Below are positions 11,835 through 21,480 of a DNA stretch of 64,000 bases, one piece after another. Source of the stretch: Tretioscincus oriximinensis. Taxonomy: Eukaryota > Chordata > Lepidosauria > Squamata > Gymnophthalmidae. The stretch lies in assembly GCA_022410635.1 (NCBI GenBank), contig JAJVDF010000509.1, positions 650,358 through 714,357 of the forward strand, given 5' to 3'. Under the pieces are notes generated by a model. It made no database searches and was not told the DNA's origin. It saw only the letters and a program-made list of their open reading frames with translations. The position numbers and the translations under genes are program-made. Positions within the stretch are counted from its first letter, which is position 1. Each line of letters begins with the position of its first letter.

Positions 11835-12168
11835 TATGCTGACCAGATGCCCCCTTTTGGGGGGGGAACTCGGTTTTGGGGTGTCTACCCCGCCCTCCCG
11901 GGGGGCGCCATTTCCCTGGTTTTTGCTGAGGAATTTTATTTTTATTTTTATTTTTTAAAAAAATGCTGCAGCACCACTAGGAGGTTCTGGCAATTGGGGC
12001 CAGCTTCTGAAGGCACCTTCCTCTCTGTAAAAAAAAAAAATTAAAAAATTCTGATGTACGCCAAAAATTCTCAAGTTTAAAAATTCCCACACAGTTAAAA
12101 AAAATCTCACATGCTTCACCGATTTCTTGGGCATGTTGGTTTGGGTCTCAGAAAGTCTGGTCAGTCTA
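11835..12168. mobile_element. Long family A variant with perfect 8-bp target duplication
   Basis: This element starts TATGCTGACCAGATGCCCCC, ends AAGTCTGGTCAGTCTA, and is flanked by ATGGAACC on both sides (11827-11834 and 12169-12176). At 334 bp it is longer than the ~160-210 bp copies. It has a different, partly GC-rich interior (ccccgccctcccggggggcg near 11887), so only the termini are shared. The 8-bp duplication is the mark of hAT transposases. Confidence 0.85.
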
Positions 12169-12176
12169 ATGGAACC

Positions 12177-14144
12177 TGCTGTCCAAAAGCTGAGTCCAAA
12201 AGCATGTCCAAAAACATGCATGTCAATAAACTGTGAACCTGTGCACCAACAGGGCAGATTCTGCTATTTCAGTGATGAGCTCATAACTTTGGCTGAGCCT
12301 TTTTTATGATTTTGAAAAATGAAGAAAGGGAATTTTTGCACCTATCTGCTTTGAATGAGCCCTGGAAATCATTCCCTGTGTCTGCTGCAGGAACTGGGCC
12401 ATCCAGGAAGGGAGTGATCAGAAAAGCCCAGGTTGCCTGCCTCCCTCACTGTGTATAGATGAGATGACATTATACATACTAGGTGCGTAACATGCATAGT
12501 GTTCCCACAGCCAATTCCACTTTGAATTTTTTTCTGGACTGGATGCCACCCCCTTTAGAGTTCACTAGATGTGGAACAAGTAAAGAGCTTAGGGATATAT
12601 TAAACAAAATCCATGATGTATGGCTACTCTGTTCCTGTTGATTGCAAAAAATGAAAATACCTTTAAAAATGAAACCGAGCTGAAAGTGAGAGCATGCTAT
12701 GGAATTATTTTGTGCCTTCAGGTTTAGGACCTAATGCCATAGACAATTCCTGTGAAAACATCAGAAAGTGACAGCAAGTATTTTAAAATTAAAATAAGGA
12801 GCCTTCACTGCTCTCAAGTCTTTTTGAAGACAAACAGCTTTATTTGCAGCACTTCTGGGAACGATCCTACAAGATATTGTGATGTGTTGCATTCCCAAGG
12901 ATATTTCAGAAAGTGTTTTGGCTGGGAAGGCCATAAGATTTTGGGGAAAGGTACAACACAACGTATTGTCAAGGATGAAGATAAAACAAAAGTTTTAAAG
13001 TTTAAACTACATTCTAGTTTTTGAGGAACTGATCAATTGTTATTTTTCTCATTGTTGATTATTTCAGCAATTTATTTCACCCAAATCATATAGAAGTTGG
13101 TCCTAAGTCACACACATTCTTTTAAACCATCCTCAGTCCTGAAATCTGGACTGTATCAAGAAAAAGGGTGTGTGTAATTTAGGCCTTTGTCACATATCTA
13201 CTTTAATCATTCTTCAGTTCTGAAGAATTAGTTTACTATGGGGTTTTTTCTGCTTAAGGCCTAATTTGCCTGTGCCATCTTAATCCACATTAGTTAATGT
13301 GTATTAGTTTTATGTGAACTAGCTGCATTGAGCAGCTTGCAAATGCCATGGGATTATTACGCATTACATTATGGGCACATATTGCAACTGATTTCCTTCA
13401 ACCTACTCTGAAGGCATTTCCAAATCTAGCACTTCTTTGCAGCACTTTTTGACACCGTGAAAAAACGGCATAGAAAAGCAGGCAGAAACATAACTTAAAA
13501 CCATAAAGCAGGAAATAGAAAATTATGTCAGGAAACAGAAAAACAGGAAGCTGGCAGCTTGTTATTGTTTACGACTGGAACCCTGTCTCCAACTTCAGCC
13601 TTGAGAACAGATTTGATTCATAGGTAGAGAATCACCGTGCAGAGAAACTGGGGAAACTACTGAGTCAGATTCAGCTTTATTCCCTCTAAGGCATGAATTT
13701 CCTACCTGGATAATAGAATTTCCAGGTTGCCCAGTTATATGTGGTGATGGAGCTTCTGTTATGCTCCCATGATCCACCCGGCAAAAGCTCTATTATCGCA
13801 ATTTTCTTAGATGCTGATATTCTCCAGCATCAGCATGATGTGGCTGCTGCTTCTATCCTGGGTTGTGCTGTTGATGCAGGAGGCTTGCATTCCTGCAAGA
13901 AGACACAAGCTAGTCAGAACTGCAGATATCAGCTGCCTGACATGCTCAGTATCCAACTTCCTGGTTCGTTTCTTGTCTACTTCTCAAACTCTGCATGGAT
14001 TTTTATAGTAGTTACGAGTATAAATGCCCCATGATATTAGGGCATCCCAGTTTTAAACCTCCTTTTGCCTCCCACCCTCTCCCTTCACGTGCACAGGGCC
14101 TAAAATATCAGACACCATCTGTTCTGGCACCATTCCAACTCACA
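12177..14144. other. Intergenic, no gene supported
   Basis: No established gene is visible. A 65-codon reading at 13811-14008 begins with a hydrophobic signal-peptide-like stretch; it is discussed as a finding only. The rest is AT-rich sequence without clear repeats. Confidence 0.45.
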
Positions 14145-14480
14145 ATTTTTATTGAAGTGGAGCAACATCACCTTCAGTCTGCACCAATAGGTCACAAATG
14201 TTCAATGATCCAACCCTGTAAAAAGGCCAGTTATTGCAAAATTTCTAGCCACCACAGTATGTCAGAAATTTCTAAAAAGCTTCATGGGGACATTCAGTAA
14301 AGTGAGCGTTGTAAATCTCACAAGACTTGAAGGCTAAGACTACATGTTCATTGGCTCTTAGCTCACAGAGAATGCTGGAAATTGGAGTAAGGAAAGCACT
14401 GTAATGCCTTAAGAGGCCTTGTCATGTGACAAGAATGCTAGGCAATGTTTCAAAGCAGCATGGAAACCTGAAGATAGGTG
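14145..14480 (+). repeat. Interspersed DNA repeat shared with 21128-21480
   Basis: The string 'cttcatggggacattcag', the following 'tggctct' block and 'aatgccttaag…cttgtca' recur in order at 21128-21480, with 'gtaggtgatgtggcatt' against 'ataggtgaagtgcaatt' near the ends. It is a hAT-like non-autonomous copy related in style to family B. Boundaries are approximate. Confidence 0.6.
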
Positions 14481-14618
14481 AAGTGCAATTTTAAAATAGC
14501 AATTTAAGCTTGTAATGAGGAAGCCCCCTCTGTAGTCATCCCCAAGCAGCAGCAGGAAATGGTATAGTATTTGGGATTGTGATAGTAAATTCACTCCTTC
14601 CAGATGCAGCAGTGCAGG

Positions 14619-15166
14619 TAGGGTTGCCATACGACCTGGGAAAGCAGGACAATCCCGGTTTGGGGGACTAAAATATAGTCCCCTCCGGGTTTTAAGATAA
14701 AATCCCGAGGCTGCATCAGGGAATGTAAAAATGCAGAATTTTAAAGGAAAAGGAGCCGTCAGAACTGCCGTAGCTGCTCCAATGCTGGAGGCAGAGTTTC
14801 GCTTCATGCAAAGCCGCCAACACGCCTCCAGCGGAGCAAAAGCGCCTTGGTTTGTGACAGGAGGGCAGCTCTGTTCTCCTGTTACAAACGCAGGCGTTTT
14901 TGCTCTGCTGGAGGCGAGTTGGTGGCTTTGCATGACGCGAAACTCTGCCTCCAGCATTGGAGCAGCTACGCACAAACACGGATGCACACATGGACACTTG
15001 TGGTGAAACAGGCAAAAGAGAGGTTTTGCCTGTCTCACTACAAGCGTCCGTATGTGTGCAGGCGTACGTGTGTGTGCGCGTGCACACGTACATGTATGTG
15101 CACGCACGTGCATGCACACACACACACACCGTCCCGGTTTGGGGCTGCCAAAATATGGCAGCCCTA
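14619..15166. mobile_element. 548-bp foldback hAT-like element
   Basis: The termini are TAGGGTTGCCATA and TATGGCAGCCCTA, flanked by AGTGCAGG (14611-14618) and AGTGCAGA (15167-15174), a near-perfect 8-bp duplication. Inside, an arm near 14770-14865 is the inverse of one near 14870-14975 (agctgctccaatgctggagg against its complement), so the left part folds into a long hairpin. The right part carries a 68-nt alternating purine-pyrimidine run. Long open readings on both strands (up to 277 codons) are by-products of this low-complexity, GC-richer DNA. Confidence 0.8.
15062..15129. repeat. Alternating purine-pyrimidine tract
   Basis: These 68 nt alternate purine and pyrimidine without a break (mix of GT/AC, CG and TA steps), ending in a CA repeat. 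Such runs favour left-handed Z-DNA under supercoiling. It lies inside the hAT-like element at 14619-15166. Confidence 0.9.
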
Positions 15167-15240
15167 AGTGCAGAGAATGATGACAAGGTGAAGGGTTTTC
15201 TATCTTAGATCTTGCACCTTTCAGGCTGTGCAATCTCAAC

Positions 15241-15360
15241 ATAAGAACATAAGAGAAACCCTGCTAAATCATGCCACAATCCATCTAGTCCAACTTCCCA
15301 CTATTTGTATCTGGGCATCCTCAAACACAAGAAGAGAGTAAAACCCTCACTTGCTGGCAA
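15241..15360 (-). repeat. CR1-type LINE 3' fragment
   Basis: The + strand reads 'ataagaacataag…ccctgctaaatcatgcc…ccatctagtcc', the reverse complement of a CR1-superfamily 3' end common in sauropsids. It is degenerate. The same tail occurs at 25680, 31038, 36165, 38670 and 45722. Confidence 0.65.
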
Positions 15361-15969
15361 CTTCCTGCACATAACCTTCAGAAATAAGCTTCCTGTTGTC
15401 GCATTATCAAGATGAGATGTATCTTATTCCAGCTGTACAAAGCATTTTCCACACCTAAGAATTACCACTGAATCAGAAACAGAGTGTAATGTGCACTTCT
15501 TAGAGAGGGAGAATTGTTATCCAAGGGCAAATTGTGTATGTAATTTCACCACAGCTAAATTGTTTTGTACAGTATGGATTAGGTGAAGTCTGCTAAAGTA
15601 AGTGACTAAATAAGATCAGCATGGCTTTGACAGAGAAAACCTGAAGAAATCTAAATGTTGTGAACAACTTTATTATGCTGGCATTTGACACTTTAGCCAA
15701 GTCTAAATGGAATGTCGCTGTACTGAACTTATTATATTTTCGTGCTATTTGTTTTGCTTATAAGTCATTTTTCTGGCTAGACAGGGAGGTAGTACATATG
15801 CCTAGACTTATGTAGATGTAATCTAAATGTCTGGCACTTGGCATTTTAACTTTGAAGACGTGTATTGCTTGCTGAACTCAGTATTTCTTAAATGTTATTT
15901 GCTAGACTATGTGTAATGCATGGATTAGGAAGGGTAAATTCATATAATCTAACCAGTTTTACACATCAA

Positions 15970-16470
15970 CCATGGGCATAATACTATGAGTTATGGGGGC
16001 CAAGGGCCCAGCCCATCTAGTCCACCATTCTGTCTCACACAGAGGCCCACCAGATGCACCTGGCCAGTCTGAACAGAGGAAAACAAAATATGCACCCGTT
16101 CATGTCTCCATATAAATGGTATTCCCAGAGGCAACATCCAGACATCCATTGTAGTACCCATTTTTACCCTTGGTGTCCATAAACCTGTCTAGTCCTGTCT
16201 TGAAACTATCCAAGCTGTTAGCTACCACTACCTCTTCAGGAAGTAAATTCCATAGGCTGATAACCCTCTAGTGAAAAAATACTTTCCTTTGTCTGTTCTC
16301 ACTTTTTAACCCATCAGTTTTAAGGAGCGCCCTCTGGTCCTTGTGTTGTGTGATAGAGAAAATATTTTTTCTCTATTCACCCTATCCATCCCATGCATGA
16401 ATTTATACACTTCAATCATATCACCTCTCAAACATCACCTTTCGAGGCTGAAGAGGCCCAGATGTTACAC
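15970..16470 (-). repeat. CR1-type LINE 3' region
   Basis: Read on the minus strand it runs from the reverse-transcriptase C-terminal coding remnant ('cctcttcagcctcgaaaggtg', 'tgaagtgtataaattcatgc') to the 3' UTR ('agatgggctgggcc'). It closely parallels 36165-36812 and 25680-26110. It is broken by substitutions and encodes no protein. A plus-strand LINE ORF1 relic begins immediately to its right. Confidence 0.8.
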
Positions 16471-16505
16471 CGGTATTCTCTTACACCGAGGATAGTCCTC
16501 CATGG

Positions 16506-17024
16506 GTGGTAGGAGGGGGGTTTCTTGTAGTGGGTGAATCAGTTATTAGGCATATAGAGAGGAGGATGTGCAATGGGCGTGAGGACCTCATGGTAACTTG
16601 CCTGCTGGGTCCTAAGGTTGTGGACATCACGCTACATCTAGATAAACTGTTAGGTAGTGCTGGGGTGGAACCAGGTGTTGTGGTATATGTTGGTACCAAC
16701 AACATTGGGAGAGCTAAGGGGGGAGTCCTGGAAGCCAAATTTAGATTGGTAGGTAGAAGATTGAAATCCAGGACCTCCAAGGTGGCGTTTTCTGAAATGG
16801 TACCTGTTCTACGCACAGGACCAGCTAGACAGGCAGAGATTAGAAGCTTCAATGAGTGGATGGGGCTATGGTGTCATGAGGAAGTATTTAGATTTGTCAG
16901 GGACTGGGGGACATTTTGTGACAGGCCATACCTGTAGAAAAGGGATAGGTTGCACTTGAACCAAGATGGAACCAGACTGCTGGCGCTTAATATTAAAAAG
17001 GTTGCAGAGCAGCTTTTAAACTGA
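16506..17024 (+). pseudogene. LINE (CR1-like) ORF1 relic with SGNH-hydrolase domain
   Basis: One frame is open for 143 codons (first codon GTG, so the true start is lost), stops at TAG 16935-16937, then continues in the same frame to TGA 17022-17024. It resembles the esterase-type ORF1 protein of CR1-like retrotransposons. VVGESVIRHI matches the Ser block (usual GDS, here GES), YVGTNNIG matches the GTND block (Asp replaced by Asn), and RDRLHLN after the stop matches the DxxH block. In live elements this RNA-associated esterase acts with the reverse transcriptase of ORF2; here no ORF2 follows, and the in-frame stop makes it a fossil. It is not a host gene. Confidence 0.75.
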
Positions 17025-17375
17025 TATCTGGGGGAAAGCCAATAGGAGCTGGGCTGCATCAGGTTTGAGATAGTGTAAATTTAAATGCAATTGCTGAGGA
17101 ACAGAATTATGCAGATAATATTGTATTGGAGGGCAAACCTGGATGTAGTATTCAAGTAAAACGCTGTAATGAGCAAACTGTGGTTTCTCATAAATATACG
17201 GGGCCAAACGTGCACTGGAGAAGGGCATATAAATGCCTTTATGCAAATGCCAGAAGCCTCCGAGCAAATTTTCACAGGAAGCTTCCTCCAGTTACACTTT
17301 TTAAAAAGACAGTCTGGCTAGTGAAAATCCCCTTCTTATTGCCTTTTTTATAATGGATATGCTACAAACCACCAT
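17025..17375 (+). repeat. Probable remainder of LINE between ORF1 and 3' end
   Basis: This stretch joins the ORF1 relic to a CR1-like 3' terminus. It contains no recognisable reverse transcriptase, so ORF2 appears to be almost wholly deleted. The assignment to the same element is inference. Confidence 0.35.
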
Positions 17376-17596
17376 AGAAGAAAGGGAATGGGATGAAATG
17401 TATTTATTAGGAATCAGGGGGGAAAACGTATGTGATCAGCCAGTGGAATAGATTGCCACAGGAAATTTTGAGTTCTCCTTTAATGGAACTCTTCAAACAG
17501 AGGCTGGACAATCATCTATTTAGAACCCTTTATAGGGCAGGGGATTAAAACCAATGACCTTGGAGGTCCTTCCAACTGTATAATACCATGAAAGTT
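17376..17596 (+). repeat. CR1 3' terminus
   Basis: The text 'cagtggaatagattgccaca', 'aaacagaggctggacaatca', 'gaccttggaggtccttccaa' and a terminal 'aataccatg' are characteristic of CR1 3' ends in sauropsids. The element is on the plus strand, possibly the end of the LINE whose ORF1 lies at 16506. Confidence 0.8.
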
Positions 17597-19125
17597 GTAT
17601 GAGGACAGAGAGCTAGAACAGGGAAGAAAAGTATATAAAACAGCAACAGAAGAAGTGGATTTTGAAGGCAACATGGGAATTTGATTGATCGAAGGGTAGG
17701 ATAAGATGGTGAATGGAAAGAGTGATTGCATGAGTGTGAGAACAAGTACAAATAAGGGAGGAGGCAGTAAGCTGAATTTGTCCCTGAAGGGATGGTAATG
17801 ATGAGATCCTCAAGACACTGAAATCCATAACTTAGTTGTACTAGAAGTTCATTTATTCAAATACTTTTTTCATCATGTACATAGATTACTTAATATATAT
17901 GCCAAATCAACAATAAACAATGAACAATAAAATAAACATTCTCAATTGTGCTGAAGATAACTTAGTTCCAGGTCATCAGCAATTGCACTGGCTACATTCC
18001 ACACAGACCTAAGGTGATTTGTGGTTTTGCTTGTTGATCACCAACCAAAGCATTTAGCTCCAAGAGATATTATATCAGAATAATGCACAAACATGCATAG
18101 GGCAGTATCACTATGCCAGAGCTCAGAATTATGATACAGATATTGCAGAGTCAAAGTATGCTAAATTATGACTTTCAGTACCATCTCATGGTGAATTTAA
18201 AGCAACTCAAGTACTTAAACGGAAGAAGAATGAAAAGTAGTAAGACATTGGCAGAGGAATTTGGAGAATATCTGCTGGTGCTCTGGAAAGTTATATGGAT
18301 TTTTGACAATTTGTTGGGCACTTGGTATGTGGTTGGTTTTAGCTTCTAGAGGGGAAATGATTTTGAAGTTGTTTGAATATATAATCTGACATGGGACAAG
18401 TTTGAACATATGGTCAGGGATACAAAATGCACTAAGGCATTCTGTTCCAGAAAGCAATCAAAGTGGGCTGCTATGCAAAGCTAGTACAGGGCTCTAGATC
18501 CCTTTCTGGAACAGAATAACCTTAGCGCACTTTGAACTCAAGATTTGAGAGCTTTGAATAAATGGTTTAAGATAGAAAGCACCTTGAGTACATAGTCTAA
18601 GGAACCTTAGAACAAGGTCAATAAGGAGAATGACTTGCAGTTGCTGCTGATTCAGAGGAACTGAAAAAGAACATAATTGCAGTATGTGTTAAGTAAAAGA
18701 AATCACTGTTTAAATTGGTTTAGCAACAGACGTAAGGGTTCTTGAGCTGATCACAGACTACCTTTTATGATCAGGACCAATGAGGGACCCACTTCAGAGT
18801 GTACCACTGAAATAGGTTCCCTTGAGATTCCAAACCTAGGAACATGCTTTCCTATCCCTCAGGGCCCTAAGATCTCAGCCTTGAAGCTTTCATGAGTGGG
18901 TAGTCTGGATCAGTGTTATGGTGCCTGCATGGTTCATATCCACAAGTTCAGACAACCTTTCTTCAGTGTAGAAAGGTCCTTTTCACACTTTCTGGGCAAA
19001 ACAATTTCTTTACAACCTGTGTAGTGATAGAATATCAATGCTTGCCAGGTGTTTGCCAGGAAGTACTCAACTTTATTCTTCCCAAGGATCAATCACTAGT
19101 ATGTTAAATGATTTGTGGATCGCCC
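17597..19125. other. Intergenic, one hairpin repeat
   Basis: No gene is seen. The stretch includes the inverted repeat at 18429-18528. The remainder is AT-rich with no repeat that I can name. Confidence 0.45.
18429..18528. repeat. Inverted repeat with 26-27 bp arms
   Basis: The left arm 18429-18454 and right arm 18502-18528 pair along ATTCTGTTCCAGAAAG, CTAAGG and GC with one mismatch and one bulge, around a 47-nt spacer. The right-arm core 'tttctggaacagaat' recurs near 56770, so this is an interspersed element rather than a unique RNA gene. Confidence 0.7.
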
Positions 19126-19129
19126 AACT

Positions 19130-19405
19130 ATAATTGTATTTATTCGTTTAATTAATAATTTATATTCTACCCTATACCCAGAGGTCTCAGAGCAGATAAC
19201 AGTAAAAGGCCATAAAAAGCATTTAAAATAGAACAGTTAATAATAGTAAATGAGTCTTAAAGGAGAGGGGTTTTTTGGCACAGCCAAATGCATGTGTGGA
19301 CATGAGCATTTTCACTAGACATCTGAACATATACAGCATAGTTGGCTGACACACCTCAGAGGGGAGACCATTCCACAACCTGGGGCCTGTCACACAGAAG
19401 CCCTT
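19130..19405 (-). repeat. Degenerate LINE-like or composite repeat
   Basis: The + strand start 'ttatattctaccctataccc' followed by 'gtctcagagcagataacagt' and 'aaaggcca' is a reptile repeat motif, and the minus-strand reading contains VTGPRLWNGLPSEV, similar to C-terminal LINE readings. Family not assigned. Confidence 0.35.
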
Positions 19406-20269
19406 CCACATGCCTACATCATAGCTAAAAGCATATCTGCTATCTCAACTTATCCAGTTAAAGAAAGTAGTTGTGGTTATTTATATGGTTAGGTGTTATA
19501 CAGTCAAAGTTTTCAGACACTTTGAATACAAGTAAATAAGCAACCCTTTCTAAAGCAGATTTCATGCACTGACAAAACCCACAATTTTTGTGGGTGTCTA
19601 CAAGACACCGTGGCTGCAGCATCTTTGCATATCTCTCTCCACTTCAGATGAAGGAACACTGAAAAGGAAAACTTCATGTATATAAACTAGAGATGCAGAG
19701 GAATTGTTTAAATGAAAGAGTTTAAAATAAGATTATTGCAAATACAAAAAGAAATGACTTTTAACACAGATATAACAAAAACTTATTGAAAATCCCTCTA
19801 CACTTGCCAAACAATAAACTGAGATTTTCTCTCTAGATCGTTTTCTAAATTAAATCACTTCTGAATTCACAAAACGTGAGTAGAAAAATGTTCCTTGTTC
19901 CCCTCACAGTTGGCAGAATCTTTATACTGTCTTTAAACTCCTACACACAATGAAGTCCTATTGGATTCTCTGTGGGCCGTAAGTTGTGAAGCAGTTACTG
20001 GATTACAGCAATCTTTCATAAAAGTATGACATTCCATAACCAAGATGAATCACAGATCACGTATGACCCGAAGCCTTTGTTAACTATTACACTCCCACAA
20101 GAATATGAGCATCTCTCAATGTTACCATTTTTAATACATACAAAAAATCTTACTACAGTTCATAGTTGCAGTGACTTTATCTTCCAAAGAACTATCGCTA
20201 TTAACTACCTGATGCTCAAGAAAGAGATGATTTCAAGTCAAAGTTGAGATGTAAGTTCTTTTTGCACTA

Positions 20270-20395
20270 GCTCATATTCTGGCATAAGTGCCTGCCAACC
20301 TCATGCTGGTGCAGATTACAAAAGGCTTCACCCAAGGCAGATCATAATCTGTACCAGCATTCTGGGATATGATAGACAAAAGCCCCTTGGCTTTA
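20270..20395. repeat. Family E MITE-like copy
   Basis: The order 'tcatgctggtgcagattac', 'aggcttcacccaaggcagat' and 'cattctgggatatgat' parallels 5895-6065 and 33140-33275. Confidence 0.5.
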
Positions 20396-20798
20396 TTCTA
20401 GAATTCAACCAGATATAAAAGTATAGGCTATGGAAATTCAGGCTATTATGTCACTTTCCATCAGCCCCTTTTAGTCTAATTTAGGAAGAAAGCAGATGGA
20501 ATTCAACTGAGTTCCATTTCTTTTCCTACTTCCCAAACTAAATTTCTGCCGCAACTATTAACTGTGGACCAGGTATTTAGGCTATTTGGGTGAAGTAAAC
20601 TGGAGCACAGCTAAAGAAGGAAGGGGTATATGGGAGAAGAATTCCTCCTCCATTTTCTGATCAATCCTGTCCTGCCCTGTTTTTCCAAAACCTGACATTT
20701 GCAAAGCATTCTAAGTGTACAAATATCTGCCATGAGAAATACGATGCCTGATTACCATCATGTATTTGTATCTTTCATAGCTGACAGTTCTAGGAATT

Positions 20799-20919
20799 GC
20801 CAGCCATTTAAAATACATGTTGTAAAGGCATAATTGCTGCATTTACAATGTGCAATTCTACTGACTCAAAGTTGCTACAACTGTCACCAGTTTGAGAACA
20901 TATATTTTAAATGGCTGAC
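20799..20919. repeat. MITE-like inverted repeat
   Basis: Arms 20799-20821 and 20897-20919 match at 21 of 23 positions (core AGCCATTTAAAAT). The 75-nt spacer itself contains a smaller palindrome (TGTAAAGGCA…TGCATTTACA), so the whole could fold into a long hairpin. No target duplication was identified. Confidence 0.65.
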
Positions 20920-21127
20920 AGTTGTGTAAGTTATAACTTACAGAGAAGTAAAGAACACCTTTTAAAAGATTTTAAAAAAAAATCTAAAGAAGACATTGAA
21001 AAGAATATCTGGTTCTCGTCACACCAAAGCCTCATTCAGAGTAATCAAAAACAAACTATAATCATTCAGAGAGCATCCATATGACTGCCTAAAATAGCAG
21101 AATAGAGTGAGTCTGAACTAAATTGAG

Positions 21128-21480
21128 GGTTTATCCCCACTCACATTTTTAGTGAGATGAAAGCAACATGTACAGTGATCCACTCACTAAAATGATCAAT
21201 TTTCATGGAGATTCCAGCCAGCACTGTTTATGCGATCCAACAGCGAACATTTCTAAAATCCGAAACATAGCTTCATGGGGACATTCAGCAATGTGAACAT
21301 GGCAAATCTCATAAGACTTTGAGGCTACATGTAAACCATTGTTGGCTCTCGGCTCGCAGAGAAGGCTGGGAATTGTAATAAGAAAAGTGCAGCAATGCCT
21401 TAAGGAGCTTGTCAAGTAACAAGATTGTTAGGCAATGTATCGGAGCAACGTGGCAACTTGCGGTAGGTGATGTGGCATTG
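21128..21480 (+). repeat. Interspersed DNA repeat related to 14145-14480
   Basis: It starts 'gtttatccccactcac', a CCCCAC-type terminus like family B, and shares several ordered blocks with 14145-14480, including 'cttcatggggacattcag'. It is non-coding, and its boundaries are approximate. Confidence 0.6.

Larger units (their letters stand above)
19406..21127. other. Intergenic with short MITE-like hairpins
   Basis: No gene is seen. The stretch holds a family E copy (20270-20395) and an inverted repeat (20799-20919) in otherwise AT-rich sequence. Confidence 0.45.

Noticed and set aside
14409..15242. 277-codon open reading on the minus strand (and 156-codon one overlapping)
   Set aside because: It runs through a foldback transposon and an alternating purine-pyrimidine repeat, producing Cys/His/Arg repeats; there are long readings on both strands, as expected of palindromic DNA.
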